A stretch of 64,000 bases of DNA from Dysidea avara (lineage: Eukaryota > Porifera > Demospongiae > Dictyoceratida > Dysideidae). The notes below the pieces were generated by a model. That model made no database searches. It was not told the DNA's origin and saw only the letters and a program-made list of their open reading frames with translations. How positions within the stretch are numbered: position 1 is the first letter of the stretch; each line of letters opens with the position of its first letter. The stretch lies in NCBI RefSeq assembly GCF_963678975.1, contig NC_089276.1, forward strand, positions 22,551,059 through 22,615,058, written 5' to 3'. Shown here one piece after another: positions 46,201 through 57,163 of the stretch. Both the position numbers and the translations under genes were made by a program.

Positions 46201-48575
46201 CAGCTTAAAGCTCCCCCTGTTAGTTTAGCAGTGTTATATCTAAAAGTTACCAGCGAGTATCCATAAAATGACATAATGCTGTTATCAGCATTTAAAGCAC
46301 CACCTGTTGTTGCTCTGTTGTTAGTAAATGTTATCATTACATTATCATTAAACAACATTTTGCTGCTTACATCAGAGAGTATAGCTCCTCCAAATCTGGC
46401 TCTGTTGTTATGGAATGAGAGGGTTGAGTTTCCATGAAATATTGTGTAGCAGTTACCTTCAGAGAATGAGTCTATAGCTCCACCTCCAAACACAGCACTG
46501 TTGTCACTGAATGTTAACATTGAACTACCACCAAATGACACTGTAGAATTATAATTTTGGTGTACAGCACCTCCTCTATAAGTGGCCTTGTTTTCTGTAA
46601 ATCTCACCATAGAGTGGCCAGTAAACGATACATCACAATTATTAGCATCTAAAGCACCACCCTGTGTTGCTGTGTTGTTAGTGATTGTTACTATTACATT
46701 GTCAGTAAATAACATTTTGCTAGTGTGATCAGAGAGTATGGCTCCTCCGTACCTGGCTGTGTTGCTATGGAATGACAGGGTTGAGTTTCCATGAAATGTT
46801 GTGTAACAGTTACCTCCAGTGTATGAGTCTATAGCTCCACCTCCATACACAGCACTGTTGTCAGTAAATGTTAACATTGAGTTGCCACCAAATGATACTG
46901 TAGAATTATAATTTTGGTGTACAGCACCTCCTTTATAAGTGGCCTTGTTTTCTGTAAATGTTATTCTTGAGCTTCCATCAAATAAAATATTTGAACTATT
47001 AAACTCAGAAATAGCTCCTCCATTAAGGGCAGTATTGTTATGGAATGAAATACTTGCATTATCATATATCAACACATAAGAAGTATGTCTAAAGTTTATA
47101 GCTCCTCCTCCAAAATTTACTGCTTTGTTATGGTTGAACTTAACAACTGAGTTTCTACAAAATAATAAACTGCTGTTCTGTTCAGAATATATAGCACCAC
47201 CATGATGTGTGGCACTATTGTTATTAAAAGTTACTGTGCAGTGTCCATCAAATGATACAGAACTATTGTGTGACCATATAGCCCCTCCATCTAAAAAAGA
47301 AGTGATACTATAAGAAGCTGAATCTACATATGATGCTATGTTTCCAGTAAATATTATTGTTGAGTTTTGCCCAAATGACATGACAGAATTATCCCACACA
47401 GATACAGCTCCTCCAAATCTACCGTTATTGTTACTAAATGTCACTTTTGAGCTTCCATTGATCCAGATAGTAGACCTGTTGACAAACATTGCTCCTCCAC
47501 CTCTAGCTCTGTTATCATCAAATGTTACTAGTGACTCATCTTCAAATGAGATAAGTGATCTTCCCTCAGTAAATATAACACCACCATATCCAACTGCTGA
47601 GTTCCTTGCAAACATTACTACAGCATTCATTCTGATGAATATCTTGGAATGAGTTTGATAGATGGCTCCACCTTTGTTTCTAGCTGAATTGCTGTAGAAG
47701 CTCAAGTTACACTTGTCATCAAATTTGATAATAGAGTTACTGCTATAAATACCTCCACCAGTAGTGACTTTATTATCCTTGAATGAAACACTGTTATTGA
47801 GAATTAGACTGGTGTGTGAAATATAAATGGGTACTCCTCTGTTCTGAATAAACGTAGAATTCTGTAGTAAAGAAATATGGCCATTAACTTTATTATTTGA
47901 ATTATCAATATAAACGACACTTTCAGCTGGTCCATTAAAAGTGAAATCACAATTTTTAATTACCAACTGTATAGTACTATGTTTAGGACTAGATGTATAG
48001 TAAATAGCTGCTCCATGGCCTTTGCGGTATTTGTTATGTGTAAACTGACAATTGTTAATGTACACATTTCCTGACATGTGTGACAATACAACAGCTTGTC
48101 CTACTGAGTGGTGGAAAGAAGAACTCTGTAGTACTATATCAGACGAGTTGTAAAACTTAATTCCTGGAGCATTATCAAAACCACACCTCTCCCAGATGAC
48201 ACCTTCAATAGTGACATTATTGCAGGCTACAAACTTCACTGATCCAATATCATTACAGTTAACAGTGGGATTTTCTTGTCCAATTATTGTAATATTGTTG
48301 AGACCTTCAAGTGTCACATTTGAAGACAACACAACATCAGTTAATATATTGATAACGGTGTTATTTGTAGTCACATTATTCAGTACATCAACAATTGAAT
48401 AGAAAGTATAGTTTTCAATATTACAACATGGAATGTCATCCTCATCACTGCCTGAACCACTAACATCATCTTCATCATCACTAATATGGACATCAATGTC
48501 AGGCATAACTCCTTTAACTCCATCAACATTCCAAATAAGGAATGGTAGAAGAAAAATTAAGTTTATCATTATCAC
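43241..48575 (-). CDS. Surface protein: Pmp-like beta-helix ectodomain plus multi-pass membrane domain
   Basis: Exon 1 runs 48,575 to 43,801 (1591 codons plus two bases). It ends in AT|GTAAGTATAG, a strong donor. The next fitting acceptor (TATGTAACAG) opens exon 2 at 43,316-43,241, which continues the frame for 25 codons (ending VIDQIED) before TGA; total 1616 residues. If unspliced, the frame ends at TAA 43,799-43,797 (1592 residues). Order: signal peptide (1-20), an acidic patch with SGSGSDEDD, then to about residue 1000 a right-handed beta-helix made of repeats like NNxAxxGGAI and FxxNSTVSF. These are the GGA(I/L) and FxxN motifs of chlamydial polymorphic outer-membrane proteins, which also occur in sponge proteins. 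From about 1098 there is a Cys-rich juxtamembrane module (CHPGFYYN, CGSCEEGYTLSFDS), then about nine or ten hydrophobic spans (1212-1565) and a short cytoplasmic tail. Many NxS/T sites fit an outside location. The role is unknown; an adhesion or recognition receptor is inference. Coding is confident because a 4.8-kb frame stays open. Confidence 0.9.
46268..46981 (-). repeat. Tandem duplication of 119 codons inside the beta-helix gene
   Basis: Two ~357-bp blocks (residues about 532-650 and 651-769) are near copies. Both hold AVHQNYNSTVSFGG, GGGAIDS, GNCYT, FHGNSTLSFH and GGAILSD. The offset, measured between AGTGGCCTTGTTTTCTGTAA at 46,581 and 46,938, is exactly 357 bp, so the frame is kept. 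Confidence 0.9.
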
Positions 48576-50390
48576 AGCAGCAGAATAATACTATAGAACT
48601 GTTAGTTAAACAGACTTGAAGTATTTTATAGACACAGAAGTACAGGATGTAATGATAACTGCTCAAACATTACAATTGTATGATGTCATAAGATATATCA
48701 GTACCTATACAGGATATGGCTAAGTGCTATGTTTAAAGGAAGGGTGACATGAAATTTTAATACACACATTTTTATATCAGCATGTATAGGTTGAGATATA
48801 CACACAGTGCAAAAAACCATTTTAAAAAATGAAATTGTTTTATGAAGTTTACAATACAGTATGTGTATAATTTCAGACAATACAGATTTATAGCATTTCG
48901 GCAGCTCACAAGATGGTGCTGGGGTTGGCTTGGAAAACATGTAAGGATAACATTGCCTAGCTGTGCTGTTCAAAGAATACAAAATGAATTTTCATCAGAA
49001 ACATATGCAAGATTCAAATATCCAGAAATATCCAGATTTGTGATATATTATTGATATAGTATATTATTACAAAATTTACAGTGTAATGATTATTTACTAC
49101 CAAATCTACTTGTGTGCTGCTGTGTGGCAGTCTGCTTATCAGGGTGGTCATAACCTGCACATAATGCCTTGGGAATCTGTTGTGTTCTTTGAGTCTTCCT
49201 ACCTCCCTTCTTACCCCATTCATAATTTCATGTAGTAGTTAGTTCTTCCACATAGTCTACACAAGATTATCTAAATTATGATATGAGGCTATAACAATAC
49301 TCACTGTATGTTGCCTGTACAAAAACTTTCCAAACTATAATACCACCCTTTTTATACTTGGGATATGCTATATCATGTCCCATCTTTCATTACAGCCTGT
49401 GTACGACCTGCATTTTCATTGAAGCCGGTGCAATACTGCTGGTTGTAGCTAATCTGTGAACGAACCAGTCTATTATTATTACAGTAGCTACATATGTTTT
49501 GCCTATAGTTGTGCAATTTTACTGCTTCTATAGGACCAATAATTGTCCCTTAATAGGTTACCTAACATGTGTAGGATCAACTGTAAGATCATACTGAAAG
49601 TGATATGAAATATGTGTATATATATATATCATGCATTAGCTATATAACACCAAACGGAACTCTTAAATGTTTATGTTTTTACCTGTGCTCCATCCCCATG
49701 CATGCAGGTATGAAAATACCACAGACTTTGAGGCAAAGCGTATAACACAGAGACCTCAACTTGGAAACTAACTTGGAGTGAGACCTGAAGTTGAAATGCG
49801 TGAGATTTGCTTACTTATGTGCGTGAGGTCTTGTCTTAGTAGGCCAAAAATTCCTGTTAAAATTGCAAAATTTGCAACTTCCTTTGGCTATTTTCCTCCA
49901 TTTTTAGCCATTAGAGCACTGTTTAGTGCTTTGCCAAGAGGTTTGAAGTGAAATACATTAGAGCTTAATTTTCCAGGAATTACAATTCGTGAGATGGAAA
50001 ACCATGCGTGAGACAACAATCCAATGAGTGCCACCCCGAGTCTCACGCGTAATACGTGCCGAGAGAGTTCAAGTGAGGTGTCTGCAACATTGTGAAAGGA
50101 CTCCATGCACCTAGCAATGAAGATGTTTGATACTTGGCAGACAGTCTACTAACATCATTGCAATGCTGTGGATTTGTTATCAGCGGTGTAGTTCTCACTG
50201 GCCTTGGTATCTATTATTAATACACCATTTTGAGTATAGCAACCATATAATCATACAGTACGGCTACGATAGTAATTGTATAGTAGGGACCACAAAGGAG
50301 TAGGCGTGGCTCACGGAATAATCAGTCAGCCTCAATCAGTTTCCCTGACGACGATGAGGTAATATTGGTTAGGCATGCAGTAAGACCAAT
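48576..50390. other. Intergenic, no gene
   Basis: This is the upstream flank of the beta-helix gene. There is AT-rich sequence, a (TA) run near 49,617, and a 49,730-50,100 stretch with repeated words (GTGAGACCTGAAGTTGA, GTGCGTGAGGTCTTG) that looks like an old repeat. No core promoter element could be assigned. Confidence 0.45.
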
Positions 50391-50393
50391 GAA

Positions 50394-50714
50394 ACTTGAT
50401 TACCAGTTTCTCGCTCAGATTTTTGAAAATTTGATGAGGGCGGGCGGTTATTATTCATTATTTTCCAAAAGCACAACACACATCCCAATCATGAAGATTT
50501 CTGCCAAAAAAGTGAGATCTACATAGCTAAAATACGTTACTAATCCATATAACAAATGATTTTTCCATTAGAGTATAGCTGATTACTCCATTAGAGTAAA
50601 GGTGACTGCTCTATTAGAGTATTTCAATCTGAAATACCAATAATGAAATTCCGTGCGGGTGTATCAAAAGCATGCGGGCGATGACGCGAAACTGCTAATC
50701 AAGTTTCATTGGCC
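50394..50714. mobile_element. PIF/Harbinger-like MITE (321 bp)
   Basis: GACCAATGAAACTTGATTA at the left is mirrored by TAATCAAGTTTCATTGGCC at the right, with TAA on both sides. It has GGGCGGGCGG near the left end and GCGGGCG near the right. ATTAGAG motifs lie at 50,565-50,630. Confidence 0.88.
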
Positions 50715-51125
50715 TAAAACTAAGCCCAAAAAGCTTTCAGATCGACCCGAAACGCTTTCAACAAGTTGCTACGGAATTTTAAAAAGTAGAGCCTATTTAT
50801 TTCTATAGTAACGGAATTTTCTATACTGACTGACTGACTGATGACTGCCTTCAGACAAGCGTAACTCGATAACGGCTAAGGCTACGGGCTTGATTTTTTC
50901 ACTGTTCGACGTCGCTTCGACCCGCGACTGGTGCCTTTTGGCATTGCTTTTGGCATACCGCAGTAGTACGGACAATGCACTGATTCTATAAATTCTAATC
51001 GAGGTGCTGTCACAACTGGCCTATTGGAAGTGTACCAGACCCTATTTCGAGCAGGCGCTTATAATCTCTAATCGATAAACGCCGTGGGGAGAAATAGTGG
51101 TCTGGCTGCGCGAGACTAGGACTTA
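50715..51125. other. Intergenic, no gene
   Basis: It holds two copies of ACGGAATTTT (50,771 and 50,811), a (CTGA)n run near 50,826 and a GC-richer segment. At its right end, GGCGCTTATAATCTCTAATC with ATAAACGCC resembles, inverted, the 32,440-32,470 sequence (CGATTAGAGGTTATAAGCGC), a small dispersed repeat. Confidence 0.45.
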
Positions 51126-51517
51126 GGCCACTCCAAATAAATTCTCTGTTTCCCGTCCTGGATTCAGGCATACTTTCATGCGGGCGGGCGGTCCATTTCC
51201 ATTATTTCATTGTAAGATTGGCTAGCTTTTCAAGCTATTATTTGCCTGGCACAGCCAAAAAGGCTGCATAAAAGTATGCTTAAGCTTGTTCCTTCCTTTG
51301 TGAGCTGCAAAAATAACTCAAACGTAAAGTTCGTGCTGACTTGATAGCACTGGTGACACGTGAGCTGACACTGTTTCAAGATAGCTTTTACTGAGCCTAT
51401 CAGTATGCAAGAATAACCGGAAAATAATGGAAGAATACGGAATGATGGAATATTTAGAGCTGGTAGTAACCAGATGGGGGCGGTAGACGGGAAACAGAGA
51501 ATTTATTTGGAGTGGCC
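51126..51517. mobile_element. PIF/Harbinger MITE (392 bp)
   Basis: GGCCACTCCAAATAAATTCT extends to a ~35-bp inverted repeat mirrored by AGAATTTATTTGGAGTGGCC. TTA stands on both sides. The left GCGGGCGGGCGG and right GGGGGCGG blocks match the family at 12,569. Unlike its relatives it has no recognisable ATTAGAG motif. Confidence 0.92.
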
Positions 51518-51529
51518 TTACCAGTGTCC

Positions 51530-52017
51530 TCCTTTGTGTCCCATTTACGGACCCGTCGATTTTGCCAGCAAAATTTTTGGCATAGTGGGTGGGTAAAAAC
51601 AATGAGCAAAATGCTGGCATAATAGGTGTAATTTTTGTGAAGTGGACATAAAAATTGCACAAAAGATCGAGATACTCTAATAGAACAGTCAGACACGCTA
51701 AAATATCGACAATGCATAGCTATAATTGTTACAGGAACAACAAGTGACAATCGAGATACCCTATAATAAAACAGTCACACATGTTAAGCAATATTAGCTA
51801 GCTTCTTGCTTTACATGCATATGTTAGAAGTAATTGCTGATCGAGATACTCTACTAGAATAGTCACTTTAAGGCGAAACTGTAGGCTTTGCACTTGGAAA
51901 TATTCATTTAACAAAGGTCAGTGCTGAGCATAATGTATATAATTCTTGAGCAAAATATTATAATATGGAGCATAATAGGTGAGCTAGGTGGAAAAAAAGC
52001 ATAATATACTGGTCCCT
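51530..52017. mobile_element. Aged hAT-like MITE remnant
   Basis: Words such as GCATAATAGGTG and GCATAATA near both sides resemble the internal sequence of the 13,656-14,103 element, and the right side ends TGGTCCCTA. Exact ends are unclear. It holds three ATTAGAG motifs at 51,663, 51,750 and 51,840. Confidence 0.5.
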
Positions 52018-52028
52018 AATAATCCCAT

Positions 52029-52450
52029 TCATCTTTTTTTTGCTGACAGCGAAAAGCGTCGGTTTGGTGGTAGCACGTGATGGCTTCGGTTCGTAACGCC
52101 TAACGAAAATCGTCCGTATTTTTCGTAGTAGCTATTTTGATTTGCAGAGGAGCTTTTCGAGCAGTTCTTGATTCGTACTGCTGTGTAACGGGTTGAACAT
52201 AGCAGACAACAAAGCGTAATGGATACTTCACTTTTAAGACGATAATTAATATAACTAGGGCGCGGCACCATTTCTTTCGGTGTGCATGGATTGCAGAGGT
52301 GCTGTTCTTGATTCGAAATGCTGTGTAACTGGTTGAACATAGCTGACAACGAAGCATAATGGATACTTCACTTTTCAGACGATAATTAACATAGCTGGGG
52401 AGCACGGCGCCATTCAGATGCGGTATGCGTGGGTTCACCAGTCATAATAA
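52029..52450. repeat. Dispersed repeat with an internal 140-bp tandem duplication
   Basis: The block starting TTCTTGATTCGTACTGCTGT at 52,165 is repeated at 52,305 (TTCTTGATTCGAAATGCTGT), both followed by GTTGAACATAGC and CGTAATGGATACTTCAC-type sequence. The repeat at about 700-790 and 1536-1725 is a related copy. Open frames across it are not conserved. Confidence 0.75.
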
Positions 52451-52476
52451 TTATGTACAAAAAAAAAGTTAAGAAA

Positions 52477-52780
52477 CAAGTACACAGAAAAATTTGGAAT
52501 TTTCAACTAGAGTAGCGATGGCACATCGATAAAAAGTATTGAAACAAGTTGGAGTATATAGTGCACGATATTAAATCACAGTAAAACAATAAGAAATACG
52601 GTGTTGTATTCCTACTGCATGTGCATTTCCATTATGGTACAGTAGGGATATAACATTTCTTATTGTTTTACTGTGATTTAATATCATGTACTATATATAC
52701 TCCAACTTGTTTCAGTACTTTTTATCGATGTGCTATGGTCCCTACTCTAGTTGAAAATTCCAAATTTTCTGTGTACTTGT
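52477..52780. repeat. Foldback element (304 bp)
   Basis: Arms of about 110-120 bp are inverse copies: left ACAAGTACACAGAAAAATTT through AAACAATAAGAAAT, right ATTTCTTATTGTTTTACTGT through TTTTCTGTGTACTTGT. The loop is about 55 bp. It stands at the end of the dispersed repeat, as the smaller foldback at 1735 does in the other copy. Confidence 0.9.
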
Positions 52781-52940
52781 GTATGTATGAGGAACTTTTG
52801 TAGCACAATATAGATCTTTATATTTAATACTGCATGCGCATGTACACAGAAAATACTTCATCAGTCTTTTTCAACACATTATACATAAATGTACATATCT
52901 ACGGTTGTCAGCACCAGCAGTTCCAACATGCATGCAAATA

Positions 52941-53170
52941 CAGTGGAACCTTGATTATCCGAACTAATTGGGGGGGGGGGGGGGGGGGGGGGGTTTGGAT
53001 AATCGAAAATACGTAAGATCGGACATCCATACATTTATATACTGAGCTTTGCTCAACTACTCTAATAAAGCATACACTTTTTGACAAAATACCCTAATTG
53101 AGCAGTCGTTTTGGTGTTCGGATAATCGAGAGTTCAGTTAATCGGTGTTTGGATAATCGAGGTTCCACTG
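52941..53170. mobile_element. pogo/Tigger-type MITE with a 24-base G run
   Basis: CAGTGGAACCTTGATTATCC and GGATAATCGAGGTTCCACTG form the inverted repeat; TA stands on both sides. A run of 24 G (52,970-52,993) follows the left end. Degenerate ATTAGAG motifs lie at 53,057-53,108. Confidence 0.92.
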
Positions 53171-53456
53171 TATGTGAAGGGATGGTTTGGGCAGCTGATA
53201 CATGCAAGCGTATGTAGTGTTGCTCATGGATTGAGCAGAATTTATATGCATACAATTATGTCATCGGATAATTGATATTTGGTAGCACAAAATCTCATAA
53301 AAATACAAGGTTACATATTACAAACATGCAAAAATTAAACCAACAAACATTGCCAGCAGTCAAAACATATATTAAAAGTCCTGCTTCTATACATAAATTA
53401 AGTCAAGCACCTTAATCTTGTGCATAATGGTATTTCTCATGATCCTTAAACAAAAT

Positions 53457-55678
53457 TCAGTATAATATTACTTTAAACAAAAAGAGACTAACCAGTCTTC
53501 CAGTAACAAGCATGGTGGGCATTTCACTTGCTTTTACCTAAATGGTGTAATAACTACATGTATGTATGTATGTTTGTATACCACCTCAACTGGAGAGCAT
53601 AGTGGCTGCTCCTGATCTGTGTAGTTCGAATCATCAGTTGTTTGCTGTGGAGAATGTAAAGTGAATTGTAGTAGTATGACTGTTTGGGTTGAAAATTACT
53701 TGAGCTAATAGTTGCTCTGAGGGTAATACCTGTTCTCCAATTTCAAGCTGAAAAAAGGAATACAAACTTAACCAATAAGACCTAGGAGCTTACCTCTGTA
53801 GCAGCATGAAATATCATACTATTCTGAATTAATGGCCTAACATCAGGAACTATAAAACATGGAGCCACGGTTTTGGGAATTCCTTCCTCTTCGCAAGGAA
53901 CTTGTGGTAACGGATGGTCAAGAACTTGATCAGCTTCTTCTAACAAGCAGTAATGTAAAATCTGATAAGTGACTGAATGGGACTTACCTTCACCACCCAT
54001 CAACATACACAGTGTTATGACAAACACTGACACAACAATCATAATTATAACTACTGTTAATAGTGCTAACATCGTAACATATTTATCAGCATCAGTTGAG
54101 CTCTCAGTACCACTAGTGTGGTCGATTTGGTTGAGACCAATCTTGTAATGATTCATTTCAACAGCTTTGCAGCTGCATTGTGTTTCACAGTCTCCGGTAA
54201 AATAACATAACAAAAATGATTTTTTGGTAAGTTCTGAATCAATTGTTTTAGCTAAACACCTTAGTTTATCAGTATTTAAGCAAACATCGGTCAGTAAACC
54301 AGGTTGACACAATGCTGAAAATTTGTAAATTGGGAAGATTTCAACCACTTGAGTTTGTCTACTGTTGATTGCAATCATCTCTTGTGTCTGATCATGACCA
54401 TATCTATTATCAGTTTTGTCAGAGACTCGCAAAAACAGTGACAAACCTATAAACAGATAGTCCAAAATGATAGAATAAATCATAAATTTACTTACCAGTA
54501 GTTTCAAAGTTCCCAGAAAATACAGTTCGAATAAGAATCCTAAGAAGTTCTGCATCGCAAGGGTACAGTGAAGTAACGCATATATACTGATCCTCTGAAG
54601 AATTGTCATCTTCATCTAATTGTGTGTAACCACTTTGTTTTGGGGCAGTTGATTTCCTTACCCCACAGATCTGCAAATGTAAGCAATCTTCAACCGAATC
54701 ACAAAACTTATCAAGCTCAAAGTTAACAGGTTTAATAGGCTGAAATATAGACCCCAACGTGTTGCAGTTGCTATTACAGCCAGCATTCCACATTGTATCA
54801 TTGAAGCACGGTAAATCTCCTCTATATAAATCAGCGTGTTTTCCATCTTGTTGCAGAAAGAAAGGTTCAGCAGCAGATACTGCATGTAGCAGTGCAAACA
54901 ATGACAATAATAACGGTAGCAACTTTGAAATGTTAAATCTAAAATTAATCCTATTTCTGCTACCACCATGTTTAAAGTCCTGGTGATGGCCACCTATGTC
55001 ATCATCAGTTGCATCCTCTTGGTATACCTGATCTTGTTTAGTGCCATTGTGGTGGTTCACTATTGACAGAATGGTAAAACATATTGCTTTGACTTCCTTT
55101 CCAGGTATACTCTGCAAATCGCCATACATGTCTAACTTTGTATCAGGTGCAAAAATGTGTTCCTGATAATATAGGTTCATCGTGTAGGTGAATTGGTTCG
55201 ATGAATTGATGTTTATTACTATAGTGACAAGCATCATTGCAGCCTTCTGTGCATCAGCAGCAAAAATCAAGAAATGGAAAGTGTACGTGTCAAATTCTGT
55301 GTCGTAGTTAGCAATGTCCGACATAATGTATGTGATTTCTTGCTCAACTGGTACACTGCTATACATCAAAGTCATGTTTGAGTTAAAGGTAATAAAATCT
55401 TCAATTGGTGCCAGGATGTTGATATTCGGAGACATCACAAGATCTTGAAAGCTGACAAACTGTGTATGTGGGAGCATGCACACCGGCTGTGCTTTGAAAT
55501 CCAATGAAAGATGATTCGTCACACAAGATGCACCATCACTGTTGACTCTTGCTTGGAGATGGGTTTTGGCTACTGGGAAGTTTCTTGCTCTTGAAATGCC
55601 TCCTGTTTCCAATGGACAGAGCCAATAAATCACGTAGTAGAAGAATATGTAGCAATGGTGGAGGAAACAGTTTAGCAA
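53457..55678 (-). CDS. Unrecognised single-pass membrane protein, five exons
   Basis: Exon A: 55,678-54,496 (donor CTG|GTAAGTAAAT). Exon B: 54,446-53,794 (donor GAG|GTAAGC). Exon C: 53,747-53,730, an 18-base microexon (LEIGEQ). Exon D: 53,644-53,585 (DDSNYTDQEQPLCSPVE). Exon E: 53,537-53,457, ending TGA. Phases fit at each junction. The N-terminus is hydrophobic; a second hydrophobic stretch at residues 249-270 (ISKLLPLLLSLFALLHAVSA) looks like a signal peptide, so the true start may lie there after an unseen exon, with the upstream part of exon A belonging elsewhere. Beyond it are Cys-rich segments (CFNDTMWNAGCNSNCN, CDSVEDCLHLQICG) with NxT sites, then a clear membrane span (VTMLALLTVVIIMIVVSVFV) and a cytoplasmic tail that carries the small exons. 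I do not recognise the family. Confidence 0.6.
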
Positions 55679-56017
55679 AGATACAGCAATGTTTTCTTTA
55701 AGGCATGTACTTTTTTCTTCTGAAGCAACCTACAGATTAAAACGACAATAATTTTTGCACAAGGATACTTTATACTACAGCAAAATGCACCCAAACATAG
55801 TACTTTTGAAACAAGGATACACAGTTTCAAAAATATGTTATATCATTGTGTACCCATCATCAGGATCATGAATATACACTGTAATTGGCTAGGATTGCAC
55901 AGTCACACATTATCAAAAATTAATAAGCTATGAAACCATTACAGTGCATATCCTAACATTACTATAGAGCAAGCATGAGTGCAGTACACTTATGCAGTAT
56001 ATAATCATGCTTCTAGC
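55679..56017. other. Upstream flank, no gene
   Basis: AT-rich sequence upstream of the membrane-protein gene. No exon or element was recognised before the hAT insertion at 56,018. Confidence 0.4.
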
Positions 56018-57163
56018 CAGTGTTGGGTGTAATGCGTTACATATTATTATTACTTAATGCAGTAATGAAGTAATCTAATGTGCTACATTTCTTATTGCTA
56101 GCAATATCTAACGGACAGTTACTTTACATAAGTAATCATTGCTACTCGTTACTGTAATATCATTACCTAATGAAGAACTAACGTGTTACTTAACTAGTGT
56201 GTTGCTGTAATATTATTACCTAACAAAGTACCTTTATACATTGTGTAATACCAAGAATTCATAATAATATAAAGGGAGGGAGGGAGAGTATCCAATGCTC
56301 AATTGCCCCTTCAAAACACTGTTATAATATTATGCAATAGTGATCATCACCAAAATATGTTAACTTGCTCAAAGGGTTATAAGCGCGCAATATTGCAGTT
56401 AAAGATGTGCATTACGCAGACACAATTAATTATATTTTTTTCAGTGCATTAGAAAAGATGTGGAGGACGCTGCTATTCTCTTGATGAAGAACAGGACAGT
56501 GAAGACAGTTTTAGCACAAACAACTGGCAAGAAAGTGAAAAATACTACCAATGACCCAGTCGGTGAAGGAGACACTGACAATTCAGTGTGAGCAACCACC
56601 AGGACGAAACTTGCATGGTAGAACAAATTAGGTGGTTTCTCATAAGATATCACGATCCACAAGTTCGTCCGCAAGCACTGCTGACAACACAGCTGGCAGA
56701 GGTGATGCAACTCTAGTCCAACCACCAGCAGGCTCCTTTCAATTTTGCAAGAAGGTTACAAAGGAAACAGTGATGGTGGTTAAATAACATGCCCTATGAA
56801 CAAGTGCAGCGGGTAATACCAAACGCTTTAAGTGATTGCAGGTCTTCCCTTTGATATATCAATGCCTATCAACACCTATCAGTGGTTCTTTTGCGGTGAA
56901 GCCTTGTACTGCAGTTTACTGAAATTTTACTAAAATATTTGGATATGATGTAACATTATAACACAGTGTGTTTTTTAAAGGGCAATACAGGCGTTGGATA
57001 CTCTCCCTCCCTTTATATTACTATGAACTCTTGATAATATGTAACTAACATATTACTCTTTTAAACTGAAGTAATATATAACTGTAACGTGTTTCCTCAC
57101 AGTGGTAGTAATGAGTAATAAGTAGCTAATATATTACTTTTTAAAAGTCCTGGCCCAACACTG
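56018..57163. mobile_element. hAT element (1146 bp) with a nested inverted-repeat segment
   Basis: The ends are CAGTGTTGGGTGTAATGCG and CTGGCCCAACACTG; the exact 8-bp duplication CTTCTAGC lies at 56,010-56,017 and 57,164-57,171. Subterminal regions are full of GTAATATTATTACC-like words. Inside, AAAGGGAGGGAGGGAGAGTA (56,271) is mirrored by TACTCTCCCTCCCTTTATA (57,000-57,018), a second element of about 750 bp. It holds a short decayed frame on the plus strand (VKTVLAQTTGKKVKNTTND) that I cannot assign. Confidence 0.88.

Noticed and set aside
43797-48575. Bacterial contamination or recent transfer from a Chlamydia-like symbiont
   Set aside because: The gene has a splice donor and a fitting second exon, animal-type base composition like its flanks, many N-glycosylation sites and a C-terminal multi-TM domain instead of an autotransporter barrel.
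50820-50900. Hammerhead-ribozyme-like CTGATGA near a (CTGA)n run
   Set aside because: The conserved GAAA and pairing stems could not be found; explained by a short tetranucleotide repeat.
53974-53999. A 26-base intron in exon B of the membrane-protein gene (AAG|GTAAGT ... CAG)
   Set aside because: Too short for splicing, and the frame reads through without a stop, so it was kept as coding.
56441-56725. 94-codon frame on the minus strand inside the hAT element
   Set aside because: The plus strand reads as a decayed, more protein-like sequence with several stops; neither frame has a recognised match.
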